Shown here piece after piece: positions 42,880 through 52,390 of a stretch of 64,000 nucleotides of DNA. Every line of letters begins with the position of its first letter. The first letter of the stretch is position 1. Source of the stretch: an uncultured Lachnospiraceae bacterium. GTDB lineage: Bacteria > Bacillota > Clostridia > Lachnospirales > Lachnospiraceae. The stretch spans positions 1 through 64,000 of the forward strand of contig CATKXE010000003.1 of assembly GCA_949840465.1 (NCBI GenBank), read 5' to 3'. The notes under the pieces were generated by a model. The model searched no databases. It was not told the origin of the DNA and was given only the letters and a program-made list of their open reading frames with translations. Both the position numbers and the translations under genes were made by a program.

Positions 42880-44763
42880 TTATGCGCTCAACAACTGGAG
42901 GACAGAATTCGGCTGCTGATTTGCCTGCGCAAGCATAGCCTGGCTGCTCTGAACCAGAATCGAATGACGTACGTGATCCATCATTGCCTTGGCCATATCC
43001 ACATCACGAATACGGGATTCAGACGCGGTTATATTTTCTGCCGAATTCCCCAGATTGGAAATCGTATGCTCCAGCCGATTCTGCAGCGCGCCATAATAGC
43101 TTCGTATGGAACTGACTGAATCGATTGCTTTATTCACACTGTCGATCGCGCTGAGCGCACTGTCCGCAGACCGCACATTCATTTCCGAAAGGCCAAGGGA
43201 CTCCGGATTCATCTGGAACAGTTCTACATCGAGCAGATTGTCTTCAATGCCTTCTGAGCCGACAAATAATCCAATACTTGTATCCCCTGTTTTACCTGTA
43301 CCGGGTGTGCCGGTGCCGGTAGGCTTGGTCGATACATCCGTAATATAAAACGGAGAGTCTGCTATAACCTGATTCCCAATAATCGAACTGCCGCCAGTCT
43401 TCAGATCCGGGGCGATCACAGAGCCTGCGCCGTCTTTGGATGCAAAAGCAAGTTTGCGGACAAATTCTGTAAATGCCTGAGGCGGGTTGCTGAAGAGCCC
43501 GTTTATCTGAGCCTGGCTTTTGATGGACGTATGCTTTCCTATTGCGTTAAAAATGCCGTTCTTGCTGTCAGCAGTCAGTTCCGCAAATATCTTATCCATC
43601 CCGGACGCAATACTTTGGCCGGTAACCGCACCGCTGCCGTCAGCAAGGTAGCCGAGATACGCGCTGGCCAGATATCCATGTCCATATGGCCGGTTCGATA
43701 CCGTATATTTTTTCAGATACGCCTCAATTTCCTTATCCTTTGAAGTATCATTCGCACTGGTAAGCTGACCCGCAATCCTTTCCAGCTCCGCATTCCAGTT
43801 TGTAGGGAATCCGCCCCCGGCAAGCTGCGCTGTCCCTTCCGAAAACCACTCGGGGAATTTTGACGCGCCGTTGCGCCCGCTCATTCCGTCTGTCATTGTA
43901 TACTGCATTACAGAATGCATTAACTCATGGGCAATGGTAGACTGCAGTTTCTCCGCATCCGACGTAATCGACGCATCGGAAAAATCAGAAGAATCGACCC
44001 TGATCAGCATGTTCCCCGCCTTACCGGTCTGATAAAACGAAAATTGCGCATATGCAAGGATCCCTCCCTTGCCGTCGATATTGCCAATATGAAGTTCCAT
44101 CCCAATTTTATCAGACCCCACTGCCGTTTTCAGTGAAGGAAATGCATCTAAAACCTGCTTGATGGCATTGGGAAAATATTCTTTTGCAATTTTATCCGCG
44201 AGTGCATCCGTGCCCCTTGCCGCCTTGCTCCCGCTGCCCACAGCGGCAGCGCCTGATCTGTCCACAAAATTCACTTCACAGGTTTGATTGGCCAGATCCA
44301 GTGTAAGGCTGTATGTATTCATGGCTTTCTGTATATTGCTCGAGCCTCCGTTTGGGAAAAGCCCAATGCTGTTAAATGTGGACGTATTCCCAATCCTTGA
44401 TATCTCCGTTTTCAGCTGCTGCACTTCCTGATCCATCTTAATACGATCCTCAGCAGAATAGGTTCCGTTGGCGGACTGCACCGAAAGTTCCATCATACGG
44501 TTGAGCATGGCATGCACTTCTGCAGTCGCCCCTTCTACTGTCTGTACCAGAGAAATACCGTCATCCGCATTCTGTCCGGCCTGCTCTAAACCGGTAATCT
44601 GGGATCGCATCTTTTCAGAGATCGCAAGTCCTGCCGCGTCGTCCCCTGCACGGTTGATCCGATAGCCTGAGCTGAGCTTTTCCAAATTTTTGGCCACTGT
44701 TCCATTATTTCCATTTAAATTTCTATATACATTCAATGATGTAATGTTATGCTGGATTCTCAT
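42880..44763 (-). CDS. Flagellinolysin: flagellin with an inserted zinc metallopeptidase domain
   Basis: This 627-residue protein starts at the ATG at 44763, with GAGGTGG upstream. Residues 1-150 (MRIQHNITSLNVYRNL, LSSGYRINRAGDDAAGLAIS) and about 515-627 (NALQNRLEHTISNL-like, AMLAQANQQPNSVLQLLSA) are the conserved D0/D1 ends of flagellin that form the filament core. Between them, residues about 180-460 form a peptidase with HELMH (His279, Glu280, His283) and downstream WFSEGTAQL (Glu309), the HExxH...E zinc site of a gluzincin. This is the architecture of flagellinolysins, shown elsewhere to make proteolytic filaments. No other flagellar gene is in the window. Possible sigma-28-type -10 GTCGATAG at 44816-44823, with no good -35. 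Confidence 0.95.
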   Translation of the reverse strand: MRIQHNITSLNVYRNLNGNNGTVAKNLEKLSSGYRINRAGDDAAGLAISEKMRSQITGLEQAGQNADDGISLVQTVEGATAEVHAMLNRMMELSVQSANGTYSAEDRIKMDQEVQQLKTEISRIGNTSTFNSIGLFPNGGSSNIQKAMNTYSLTLDLANQTCEVNFVDRSGAAAVGSGSKAARGTDALADKIAKEYFPNAIKQVLDAFPSLKTAVGSDKIGMELHIGNIDGKGGILAYAQFSFYQTGKAGNMLIRVDSSDFSDASITSDAEKLQSTIAHELMHSVMQYTMTDGMSGRNGASKFPEWFSEGTAQLAGGGFPTNWNAELERIAGQLTSANDTSKDKEIEAYLKKYTVSNRPYGHGYLASAYLGYLADGSGAVTGQSIASGMDKIFAELTADSKNGIFNAIGKHTSIKSQAQINGLFSNPPQAFTEFVRKLAFASKDGAGSVIAPDLKTGGSSIIGNQVIADSPFYITDVSTKPTGTGTPGTGKTGDTSIGLFVGSEGIEDNLLDVELFQMNPESLGLSEMNVRSADSALSAIDSVNKAIDSVSSIRSYYGALQNRLEHTISNLGNSAENITASESRIRDVDMAKAMMDHVRHSILVQSSQAMLAQANQQPNSVLQLLSA

Positions 44764-44941
44764 GATTCCACCTCTTTCCCCTGGGGACACTTCTAAAATA
44801 TAAAGCATTAATTATCTATCGACATGTCTGCGTTTTTAGATAAGCTGTATTCTGGAACTTTCGAACTTTATATGTCGCAAATACCGCGCTTTCAAATAGT
44901 AAAATGCCGGCGTTGGGCACATTGCCCCTTTTGCTTATTTC

Positions 44942-44980
44942 AAAAAAGAACCCTGACCGCATTTGCCAGAGTTCTTTTTT
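44942..44980. terminator. Bidirectional terminator after uxaC
   Basis: AAAAAAGAACCCTG and CAGAGTTCTTTTTT pair with one mismatch (14-bp stem) around an 11-nt loop, with A- and T-runs on the two sides. It lies 67 bp after the uxaC stop and upstream of the flagellin gene's promoter region. Confidence 0.85.
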
Positions 44981-45046
44981 ACTTTTGCCGGTTTTATCTT
45001 GATCAAGTATCAGGCAGCGCAGGGCATGAATGCCTGAAAAACGCCT

Positions 45047-46453
45047 TTACACCTGAAACCCAAAATACCTGACCGCATTCCGGTAGGAAATATCTTCCAC
45101 CATATTCCCCAATACCTCCCTGTCATCCGGGTATTCTCCATTCTCAACCCATCCTCCGATCAGTTCGCAGAGGATCCGCCGGAAATACTCATGCCTGGTA
45201 TAGGACAGGAAACTTCTGGAATCTGTAAGCATCCCGATAAAGTTGCCCAGCAGTCCCAGGTTCGCCAGAGAGGTCATCTGCTCCGTCATACCGCTTTTAT
45301 GGTCATTGAACCACCACGCGGAGCCCTGCTGGATTTTTCCCATGGTCCCGGCATCCTGGAAGCATCCAAGGATCGTGCCGATCGCCGCATTGTCGTTGGG
45401 ATTCAGGCTGTAGATGATGGTCTTCGGCAGTTCATCCGTGGTATTCAATGCGTTCAGGAAATCCGCCATCTGCGCAGACGGGGCATAATTGTCGATACAG
45501 TCATATCCGGTATCCGGCCCCAGCTGCCCGAACCGGAACACATTGTTATCCCGCTTGCATCCATAATGAAGCTGCATGGCCCATCCCAGACGGTGATATT
45601 CTTTTCCTGCAAAGATCATATATGCGGTCCTGAACTGCAGCGCCTCTTCTTTTGTCAGTTCCCCGCCCTGCAGACGTTTTGCGAACAATGCTTCCACCGC
45701 GGCTTCTGACGCAGGCGCATACATCACATATTCCAGCGCGTGGTCGGATACCCTGCAGCCCATACTGTCAAAAAATTCCATCCTCTTTTTCAGCGCGGCC
45801 TTCAAGTCTGCAAATGACTTGATCTCCATTCCGGCCGCAGCCCCTAATTTTTCCAGATAACCCGCATAATCCGGCTTCTCAATGTTCATGGCTTTGTCCG
45901 GCCTCCATGCGGGAAGCACCTGAATGTCAAATGTCTCATCTTCTGCAATCCTCTTATGCCATTCCAGGGAATCCACCGGATCATCCGTGGTACAAAGAAG
46001 CGTCACATTGGACTGGCGGATGAGATTGCGGACGCTCATACCGTCCTCCTGAAGCTTCGCATTGCAGAGATTCCACACCTCCTCCGCGGTCTTTCCATTC
46101 AGATGCCCCTGGTATCCAAAATATCTCTGCAGCTCCAGATGGCTCCAGTGGTACAGCGGGTTACCGATAGCCTTTTCCAGGGTTTCCGCCCATTTCTGGA
46201 ACTTTTCCCGGTCAGGCGCGTCCCCGGTAATGTATGTTTCATCCACTCCGTTGGAGCGCATCTGCCGCCACTTATAATGGTCGCCTCCAAGCCACACCTG
46301 GGTGATGTTCTCAAATTTCCTGTCCTTTGCGATCTCCTCCGGGTTGATGTGGCAGTGATAATCCAAAATCGGCATCTTCTCTGCATATTCATGGAATAAT
46401 GTTTTCGCGGTTTCCGTATTTAATAAAAAATCTTTGTCCATAAATTTTTTCAT
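45047..46453 (-). CDS. uxaC: Uronate isomerase
   Basis: The protein has 468 residues from the ATG at 46453 (MKKFMDKDFLL); an ATG three codons earlier sits too close to the AAAGGGA ribosome site. The N-terminal metal motif ILDYHCHINPEEIA and RSFLSYTRHEYFRRILCE near the C-terminus are typical of the UxaC family of the amidohydrolase superfamily. It isomerises galacturonate to tagaturonate (and glucuronate to fructuronate). It is monocistronic and shares its operator with uxaA 7 kb away. Confidence 0.96.
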   Translation of the reverse strand: MKKFMDKDFLLNTETAKTLFHEYAEKMPILDYHCHINPEEIAKDRKFENITQVWLGGDHYKWRQMRSNGVDETYITGDAPDREKFQKWAETLEKAIGNPLYHWSHLELQRYFGYQGHLNGKTAEEVWNLCNAKLQEDGMSVRNLIRQSNVTLLCTTDDPVDSLEWHKRIAEDETFDIQVLPAWRPDKAMNIEKPDYAGYLEKLGAAAGMEIKSFADLKAALKKRMEFFDSMGCRVSDHALEYVMYAPASEAAVEALFAKRLQGGELTKEEALQFRTAYMIFAGKEYHRLGWAMQLHYGCKRDNNVFRFGQLGPDTGYDCIDNYAPSAQMADFLNALNTTDELPKTIIYSLNPNDNAAIGTILGCFQDAGTMGKIQQGSAWWFNDHKSGMTEQMTSLANLGLLGNFIGMLTDSRSFLSYTRHEYFRRILCELIGGWVENGEYPDDREVLGNMVEDISYRNAVRYFGFQV

Positions 46454-46527
46454 ATATCTCATGTCCCTTTCTTACTTTTCTTCTTACTACTCTTTCCACA
46501 CATCATCCGGTGAACCATGCCGCATGA

Positions 46528-46575
46528 TGTAAACGCTTACATATTTATTGTAAATAAGGATTGTGAAAAAGTCAA
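46528..46575 (-). promoter_or_regulatory. uxaC promoter with palindromic operator at the start point
   Basis: On the minus strand TTGACT (46570-46575), a 17-bp spacer and TACAAT (46547-46552) are followed after 5 bp by TGTAAGCGTTTACA (46528-46541). The operator differs from the uxaA site by one base. It also fits the cre consensus. Confidence 0.8.
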
Positions 46576-46601
46576 CCAGTTACATCGTATTATTTCCAAA
46601 C

Positions 46602-46641
46602 AAAAAAAGTGCATGATATTGATGTTCTCTTTATCATGCAC
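46602..46641 (-). terminator. Terminator of the mannoside operon
   Basis: GTGCATGATA (46609-46618) and TATCATGCAC (46632-46641) form a perfect 10-bp stem. On the minus strand seven Us follow. It lies about 50 bp after the beta-mannosidase stop. A lone repeat arm (GGGACTGTACAGAAA) is next to the stop codon. Confidence 0.85.
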
Positions 46642-46688
46642 CTCGGAAACTCTATAGAAAGAACTCAGGGACTGTACAGAAATACGAT

Positions 46689-49118
46689 CTATCTGATATC
46701 ATACACGCTTTTCAGCCGGATTCCTTCTGCCTCTCCTGAAAGGATCTTTACTCGCTTTTCATTTCCATTCAAATCAAAATAATTATCCGAAAGGATAAAA
46801 TCCTCCTTCTCATTCTGTATCTCCACACTTTTTGCATACGCGCCCGCCGATACAATGATCTCATCTTCTTCCACGCGGCAGGAAAGGCGCGGGTCTTCGT
46901 ATTTGAAATATTTTGGATAAGAAAAAATAACGGTTCCCCCGGATATGGCTTTTCCATCCTGCCGCATCTCGTAACTGACATATTCCGAAAAAATATCAAT
47001 GTCCGGCAGCAGCACTTTGTCCAGCCATACACTGGAAAGCGCCGGGATTTCCAACTCCTGCGTCCCGCCATCGTGCAGAACCTCCGCCTTTGTATTCCGC
47101 ACCGCCCATGACACCTGTACGGACTGCTTCTCCCGGGTCTCATTTGCCACATTTAACCGAATCGACTTTTCAAAGACAAAATGCTCCCGGTTCATATCGG
47201 CCTCCTGGGTCATCATCCCCTCTTCCTGACACGAGAGCAGAAGCGGCGCGAAGAATCGTTTCTCCGCATAATGCAATGCCTTCCACCTCCCGCAGTAATC
47301 AATGGAGGACCAGGAAACGACCGGCCAGCAATCATTGAGCTGCCAGACAATCGCCCCCATACAGCGGCCTCTGTTTCTCCGAAAATGCTCTACCCCATAC
47401 CGGATGGCGTCTGCCTGCAAAAGCTGGGAGGCATAGATCAACGTCTCAAAATCCGTAGGATAAAGATAGGTCTGCTGTAAATAATTCATGATTTTTCCAT
47501 TTGCCCCGTACTGTCTCTGATGCTTTTCCATCACATAGGAAAAAATATTCCTGTCTCCGGGTTCATCTGTAAAGGCCTCAATCGTCCTGCCGCCTGGGAA
47601 GGACTGGAAACCGAATTCGGAAGCGTAACGGAAAAAATATTTTCGGTATTCAGAGAACGGCCTGTTCCCATGCCATACTTTCCAATAATGTACGTCTCCC
47701 CTGTCCGGGCTGTTGGGCTCGTCAAAGGAGCCGCCGGAGGAAGGGCTTGCAGGCCAGTAAAAGGTCTGGGGGTCATATTCCCGCAATATTTCCGGAATCA
47801 ACTGTTCATACATGATCAAATAATCACGCACCTCTGTTTTCCTGGTCACCCAGTGATGGCCCTCTTCCACAAACATCTCCATTTCATTATTTCCACACCA
47901 CAGCCCCAGCGACGCATGATGGCGGAGGCGTTTTACATTGTCAATCACCTCCTGACGGATATTGGCCTTAAACTCGGGCGTCAGTTCATATACGGCGCAG
48001 GCAAACATAAAATCCTGCCAGACGATCAGCCCCAGTTCATCACAGATATCATAAAACCAGTCTTCCGGGTAATATCCGCCGCCCCAAACGCGCACGGCAT
48101 TATAATTCGCCGCCGCACATTGCTCTAACAGTTTCCTTGTAGTCTCCGGCGTAACCCTTCCAAGCAAATGGTCTTCAGGAATATAATCTGCGCCCATAGC
48201 AAAAACCGCGACGCCGTTTACCTCATGTGCAAAGCACTCTCCCCATTCGTCCTTCTGAGTCTTCATCGTCATTGTCCGAAGCCCGATTCTCTTTTCCCAA
48301 ACATCCGCAGCCTCTTTGCCTGCATACAGGGTCACCTTTACCGTATAAAGCGGCTGTCCGCCATAGCCCCGGGGCCACCAGAGCATGGGATGCTCCACAC
48401 ATATCTCTTTCGGGGAATCCGCATAGGTTTTCGTGGTTTTGTCCGGCGCCATGATTTCTACCCTATAAGAAGTATCTGATTCAGATTCTGCCTCTACCTG
48501 AAAGTGCAGGACGACCCGTCCCCCTGAATGCTCCTGTCTGATATAAACACTGTCCAGCCTTGCGCTTTTTATCCCGATCAGGGACACATTGCGGAAAATC
48601 CCCGCGTCCGGCAGATGCGCTCCCCAGTCCCATCCAAACATATAATGTGCTTTCCGTATGTGGACAAAACCATCCATCGCGTCTTCCGACCCCAGCGTCC
48701 GGCACCTGGCAAACTCTTCCCTGATGAATTTGAGCGGCGAATGCAGCACAACGCGCAGTACATTCCCCTCCTCTTTTATCATCGGGGTCACCTCATACTC
48801 CCAGATACGGTGCATGTTGAATGCATTGCCGATATGCTCCTCATTGAGATAGATATCCGCAATCGTGTCTAATCCGTCAAAATGAAGGAGGATTTTATCC
48901 TGCTCCATGAGCGCTTCGTCCGCGTCAAAACACACCTCATATTCATAATCATCTTCCATCAGCGGCAGGGCGCGGATCTCGTTATCCTTCCAAAACGGAT
49001 CCACCATCCTGCCGTTACGCAGTAAATCCGTATAAACCGTCCCCGGAACCACCGCCGGCTGCTCCTCCTCACCTGAGCGCCGCATCCTCCAATTTTCATT
49101 CAATATCCGCCGTATCAT
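46689..49118 (-). CDS. Beta-mannosidase, GH2
   Basis: This 809-residue cytoplasmic enzyme has a sugar-binding jelly-roll domain (FDGLDTIADIYLN, FGWDWGAHLPDAGIFRNV), an immunoglobulin-like domain and a catalytic barrel. The acid/base Glu is in LWCGNNEME and the nucleophile Glu is in YASEFGFQSFP. WDWG and NAVRVWGGGYYPEDWFYDICDELGL-type segments mark it as a mannosidase rather than a galactosidase. It cleaves terminal beta-mannose, including Man-beta-GlcNAc. It is the last gene of the importer operon and has its own terminator. Confidence 0.93.
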   Translation of the reverse strand: MIRRILNENWRMRRSGEEEQPAVVPGTVYTDLLRNGRMVDPFWKDNEIRALPLMEDDYEYEVCFDADEALMEQDKILLHFDGLDTIADIYLNEEHIGNAFNMHRIWEYEVTPMIKEEGNVLRVVLHSPLKFIREEFARCRTLGSEDAMDGFVHIRKAHYMFGWDWGAHLPDAGIFRNVSLIGIKSARLDSVYIRQEHSGGRVVLHFQVEAESESDTSYRVEIMAPDKTTKTYADSPKEICVEHPMLWWPRGYGGQPLYTVKVTLYAGKEAADVWEKRIGLRTMTMKTQKDEWGECFAHEVNGVAVFAMGADYIPEDHLLGRVTPETTRKLLEQCAAANYNAVRVWGGGYYPEDWFYDICDELGLIVWQDFMFACAVYELTPEFKANIRQEVIDNVKRLRHHASLGLWCGNNEMEMFVEEGHHWVTRKTEVRDYLIMYEQLIPEILREYDPQTFYWPASPSSGGSFDEPNSPDRGDVHYWKVWHGNRPFSEYRKYFFRYASEFGFQSFPGGRTIEAFTDEPGDRNIFSYVMEKHQRQYGANGKIMNYLQQTYLYPTDFETLIYASQLLQADAIRYGVEHFRRNRGRCMGAIVWQLNDCWPVVSWSSIDYCGRWKALHYAEKRFFAPLLLSCQEEGMMTQEADMNREHFVFEKSIRLNVANETREKQSVQVSWAVRNTKAEVLHDGGTQELEIPALSSVWLDKVLLPDIDIFSEYVSYEMRQDGKAISGGTVIFSYPKYFKYEDPRLSCRVEEDEIIVSAGAYAKSVEIQNEKEDFILSDNYFDLNGNEKRVKILSGEAEGIRLKSVYDIR

Positions 49119-49190
49119 ATTTCTTCTCCTCTGTCAGACATAGTTGTAGCCAGTGTACTGTATCGCTCATATTCAGGCAAGGCATCCTTT

Positions 49191-49871
49191 TTACTCTGCC
49201 ATCGGATACTCGTTGCACAGCAGACGGTAGGGTTCCTCATCCTCCTCGATTTCCGGAAAACGTCCTATCGGTTCATAGAAACGGTTATCATGCTCATCGT
49301 CATTGCACATGGACACTTCCCCAAGCAAGACGTCTCCGCTTCCCTCTTCCACATGAAAATCATGGTACATATAGGGATAGATGGTAATGCTCTCCCCCGG
49401 CGTCAGCTTTACCTTTGTACCGGCGGGAACCGTGAATTCCCGTCCATCGCAGTTCACAGTGACGTCCGTATCCGCAAACCCTCCGTCTTCTGTAGAATTA
49501 TACACCGTAATCAGCACATTGCCGCCGCCCCTGTTGATGATATCCTCCATTTTTTTCCAATGGAAATGCATGGGCGCCATCTGGCCCTCTTTCACAAGAA
49601 GCAGTTTTTCCGCATAAGTCTTCGTATATTTGTCTATTTTCAGGTTTCCGTTTCGGATTGTAATCAGGGAAAACCCGACCTCGTCAAACCTGCCGAGCCC
49701 ATAATCCGTAATATCCCATCCCAGCATGTTATCCCTGATCTCGTTATATTCCGCGCCCCTGCTCTCCCAATCCTCTGCCGTCCATTTACAAAACGGCGGG
49801 ATTTCAAAACCATGAACCCGTATCATTTCTTCCATGTGCCTGATCTCTGCATTAATTTTTGAACGTTTCAT
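49191..49871 (-). CDS. D-lyxose / D-mannose isomerase (cupin family)
   Basis: This 226-residue cupin protein has the metal ligands in MHFHWKKMEDII (two His and a Glu) and the last His in YHDFHVEEG. The family (D-lyxose ketol-isomerase, former DUF1498) interconverts lyxose and xylulose and also mannose and fructose. Given its place between a mannosidase gene and an importer operon, converting released mannose to fructose is the likely job. It is spaced 24 bp from the binding-protein gene and 72 bp from the beta-mannosidase gene. Confidence 0.88.
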   Translation of the reverse strand: MKRSKINAEIRHMEEMIRVHGFEIPPFCKWTAEDWESRGAEYNEIRDNMLGWDITDYGLGRFDEVGFSLITIRNGNLKIDKYTKTYAEKLLLVKEGQMAPMHFHWKKMEDIINRGGGNVLITVYNSTEDGGFADTDVTVNCDGREFTVPAGTKVKLTPGESITIYPYMYHDFHVEEGSGDVLLGEVSMCNDDEHDNRFYEPIGRFPEIEEDEEPYRLLCNEYPMAE

Positions 49872-49895
49872 TTTTGCTTCTCTTCCTTCAATTAA

Positions 49896-51389
49896 TTATT
49901 TTGTTTCCTTCCACTCGTCAATCTGTTTCTGCATTTCTTCAATGACCTTGTCAATCCCTGTCGCCTCTAATTTTTCCTGAAGCTTCGGCAGATATTCTTC
50001 CGGGTCCACGCTTCCTGTGTACAGTGATTTTCCAAACTCATCCATGACGTTTCCAAATCCCGCCACCTCGGTGCTGACCGGCTCAAGGTCAAAGTCAAAT
50101 CCAAAGGACGGAGCCTCCACGGAGGAATCGTTAAACTCCTTGAACGTGGCCCATTTATCGACAGGCTCGTTTTCCAATACATAGGTGTTAAATAATCCGC
50201 CCTGCACCCAGTAAGAAACCGAATAATTCTTTCTCGTTTCTTCGTTCAGCTTAATCTTGTTCTCATAAACATAAGGCTTGCCCTCTGCTGCCGCGGCTTC
50301 GTCAGCCGGAACCTCTGCCTTGTCCCAATGCTCGCCCTCAATCCCGTAGTTCAACAGATTCCTGAGATATTCATCCGTATTAATCAGGTTCAGAAGTTCT
50401 ACCGCCTTCTCTGGATGCTTTGTCTGCGCATTGATCGCCGTAAGCGCCCCCCGGGCGGAAAGATTCGTCACATAGGTGTCCATGATCGGAGTCGCCACCA
50501 CTTCATATCCAAGATCCTTTCCCCAGACCAGCTCGGCGTACGGCTGCCCGTCCCCCTTTGTGACAAAACGCTTTACCGATTTATCGTCGGACGCGGTCGC
50601 CGCATCCTTATTGATATAGCCTGCCAGATAATATTTCCGCATGGTATCCAGCGTGGTCTTCATCTTCTCTGTCTCAAATACGTTCTTCACTGTCAGCGTA
50701 TCATCCCCGTATTCGATCCCCACCGGGTTCTGGATCAGATCCATGTAGATGGGTGCGGAATAGCTGCTTGTCAGATACATGGGAACGACGTCCGGCTCTT
50801 TTTCCCTGATCAGCTCCAGCCACGGTTCCAAATCTTCCAGACTATGGATTTCATCCACCGGAATCTCATATTTATCCACGTATTCTTTCGTAAAAACCCA
50901 CATCGGCATGCTTCCGATTTCCTTTTCACTTGGAACGCCGTATGTCTTGCCCTGTACCTTTGCGGCTTCCCAGAAACGCCCGTCAATCTTTTCATACATC
51001 TCTGTGTCTTTGATGTAATCGTCAATCTGAAGGAACGCCCCCTTGTTCGCGTTCTGCAGATAATTGTTTGCCCAGGAACAGGTAAAGCACAGATCCCAGT
51101 CGTCGCCGGTGTTGATGATGACCTGCATCTTCTGCTCATAATCCCCCCATCCCGCTGTGTTAATCTTCAGCTTTGCGCCGATCTTCTCGGATATGTATTC
51201 ATTGACCTTCTCAAGAACCTTGTCCTGATCCTTCTGCGCGTCCCCGATCTGCCACCAGGTAAGCTCTACGATCTCCTCTCCGCTTGCATTGGTCTCCGCC
51301 TTTTTTCCCCCGCAGCCCGTTACAAGGCCCGCCGTCATCACCGCCGCAAGACCCGCTGCCGCTAATCTTTTCCACATTTTAAACTTCAT
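49896..51389 (-). CDS. Oligosaccharide-binding lipoprotein (LipO/YtcQ type)
   Basis: The protein has 497 residues from the ATG at 51389, which has AGGAGG 8 nt upstream; an ATG two codons earlier is too close. The lipobox is LVTGC (Cys near residue 26). The body is a family 1 binding protein with the long C-terminal region (DUF3502-like) seen with YtcP/LplB-type permeases. It has ELTWWQIGDAQKDQDKVLEK and FTCSWANNYLQNANKGAF. It would bind a mannose-containing oligosaccharide for the two permeases encoded upstream. Confidence 0.9.
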   Translation of the reverse strand: MKFKMWKRLAAAGLAAVMTAGLVTGCGGKKAETNASGEEIVELTWWQIGDAQKDQDKVLEKVNEYISEKIGAKLKINTAGWGDYEQKMQVIINTGDDWDLCFTCSWANNYLQNANKGAFLQIDDYIKDTEMYEKIDGRFWEAAKVQGKTYGVPSEKEIGSMPMWVFTKEYVDKYEIPVDEIHSLEDLEPWLELIREKEPDVVPMYLTSSYSAPIYMDLIQNPVGIEYGDDTLTVKNVFETEKMKTTLDTMRKYYLAGYINKDAATASDDKSVKRFVTKGDGQPYAELVWGKDLGYEVVATPIMDTYVTNLSARGALTAINAQTKHPEKAVELLNLINTDEYLRNLLNYGIEGEHWDKAEVPADEAAAAEGKPYVYENKIKLNEETRKNYSVSYWVQGGLFNTYVLENEPVDKWATFKEFNDSSVEAPSFGFDFDLEPVSTEVAGFGNVMDEFGKSLYTGSVDPEEYLPKLQEKLEATGIDKVIEEMQKQIDEWKETK

Positions 51390-51411
51390 AACCATATCCT
51401 CCTGTCAAATT

Positions 51412-52374
51412 TTACTCTTTTACTGCGCCTACTGTCAATCCATTTACAAAATATCTCTGGAAAAACGGATAGGCAAAAATAATCGGTAATGTAGAAATCA
51501 CTACAATCGCCATCTTAATAGTTTCTTTCGGCATATTCGCCGCCACCGCGATTCCGTCAACCCCCATTGTGGCTTTATTATTCGCAAGCCAGTCAATGGA
51601 GCTTTCAATCTGGATCAGCAGATACTGGAGCGGAATCAAATCTTTGTTATCCATATACATCATGGCATTGAACCAGTCGTTCCAGTAGCCCAGCGTCAAA
51701 AACAGGCCGATTGTGGCAAGCCCCGGAAGCGCCATGGGAATCACGATCTGGAAGAAAAGCCGCCACTCAGAAGCTCCGTCGATCTTTGCCGACTCCACAA
51801 CGGCGTCCGGAATACTGGTCTTAAAAAATGTCCGCAGCACGATGATGTTGAAGGAATTCAGGCAGAGAGGCAGAATCAGCGCCCACAGCGTATCTTTCAG
51901 CATCAGCACCTTTGTTACAATCAGGTAATTTGCGATCATACCGCCGCTGAACAACATGGGAATCGTAATGACCGTCGTAAAAAATTTACGGTAGGCATAG
52001 GTTTTTCTGGATAACGCATATGCATAGGTGCCTGTCAGCAGCAGCCCGATCACGGTCCCTGCAACGGTAACCAGGATCGTCACGCCATAGCTTTTTAAAA
52101 TATTCTCCCCTGCGCTTATGATATACTCATAGGCATACAGGCTGAACTTCTCCGGTATAAACCGGTATCCGTTCATTGCCAGCGAAGCTTCGTCCGTCAA
52201 TGATATGATAATAACAAAGATGAACGGAATGACACAGATCAGCGACAATACTGCCAGAATAATGTTAAATACAATATTTGTCGGTGTTTTGATCTCGTTA
52301 TACCTGCATTCCTGGGCTTCCAGTTTCCTGATTCTTTTTTCGATTTTTCTTTTTGACATTCGTTTATCAGCCAC
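51412..52374 (-). CDS. Oligosaccharide ABC permease, LplC/YtcP type
   Basis: The protein has 320 residues from the GTG at 52374, which has AAAGGAGG 9 nt upstream; the open frame continues 22 codons beyond it. It has six membrane helices and the EAA loop VESAKIDGASEWRLFFQIVIPM. The N-terminal 40 residues are highly basic. It lies 16 bp after the LplB-type gene and 22 bp before the binding-protein gene. No ATPase gene is present, as is usual for these operons, which use a shared MsmK-like ATPase. Confidence 0.92.
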   Translation of the reverse strand: MADKRMSKRKIEKRIRKLEAQECRYNEIKTPTNIVFNIILAVLSLICVIPFIFVIIISLTDEASLAMNGYRFIPEKFSLYAYEYIISAGENILKSYGVTILVTVAGTVIGLLLTGTYAYALSRKTYAYRKFFTTVITIPMLFSGGMIANYLIVTKVLMLKDTLWALILPLCLNSFNIIVLRTFFKTSIPDAVVESAKIDGASEWRLFFQIVIPMALPGLATIGLFLTLGYWNDWFNAMMYMDNKDLIPLQYLLIQIESSIDWLANNKATMGVDGIAVAANMPKETIKMAIVVISTLPIIFAYPFFQRYFVNGLTVGAVKE

Positions 52375-52390
52375 AGCCTTCCCCTCCTTT

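Noticed and set aside
44816..44823. Sigma-28 promoter for the flagellin gene
   Set aside because: GTCGATAG resembles the -10 consensus at 6 of 8 bases, but no TAAA lies at the proper 15-16 bp distance; too weak to list as a promoter.
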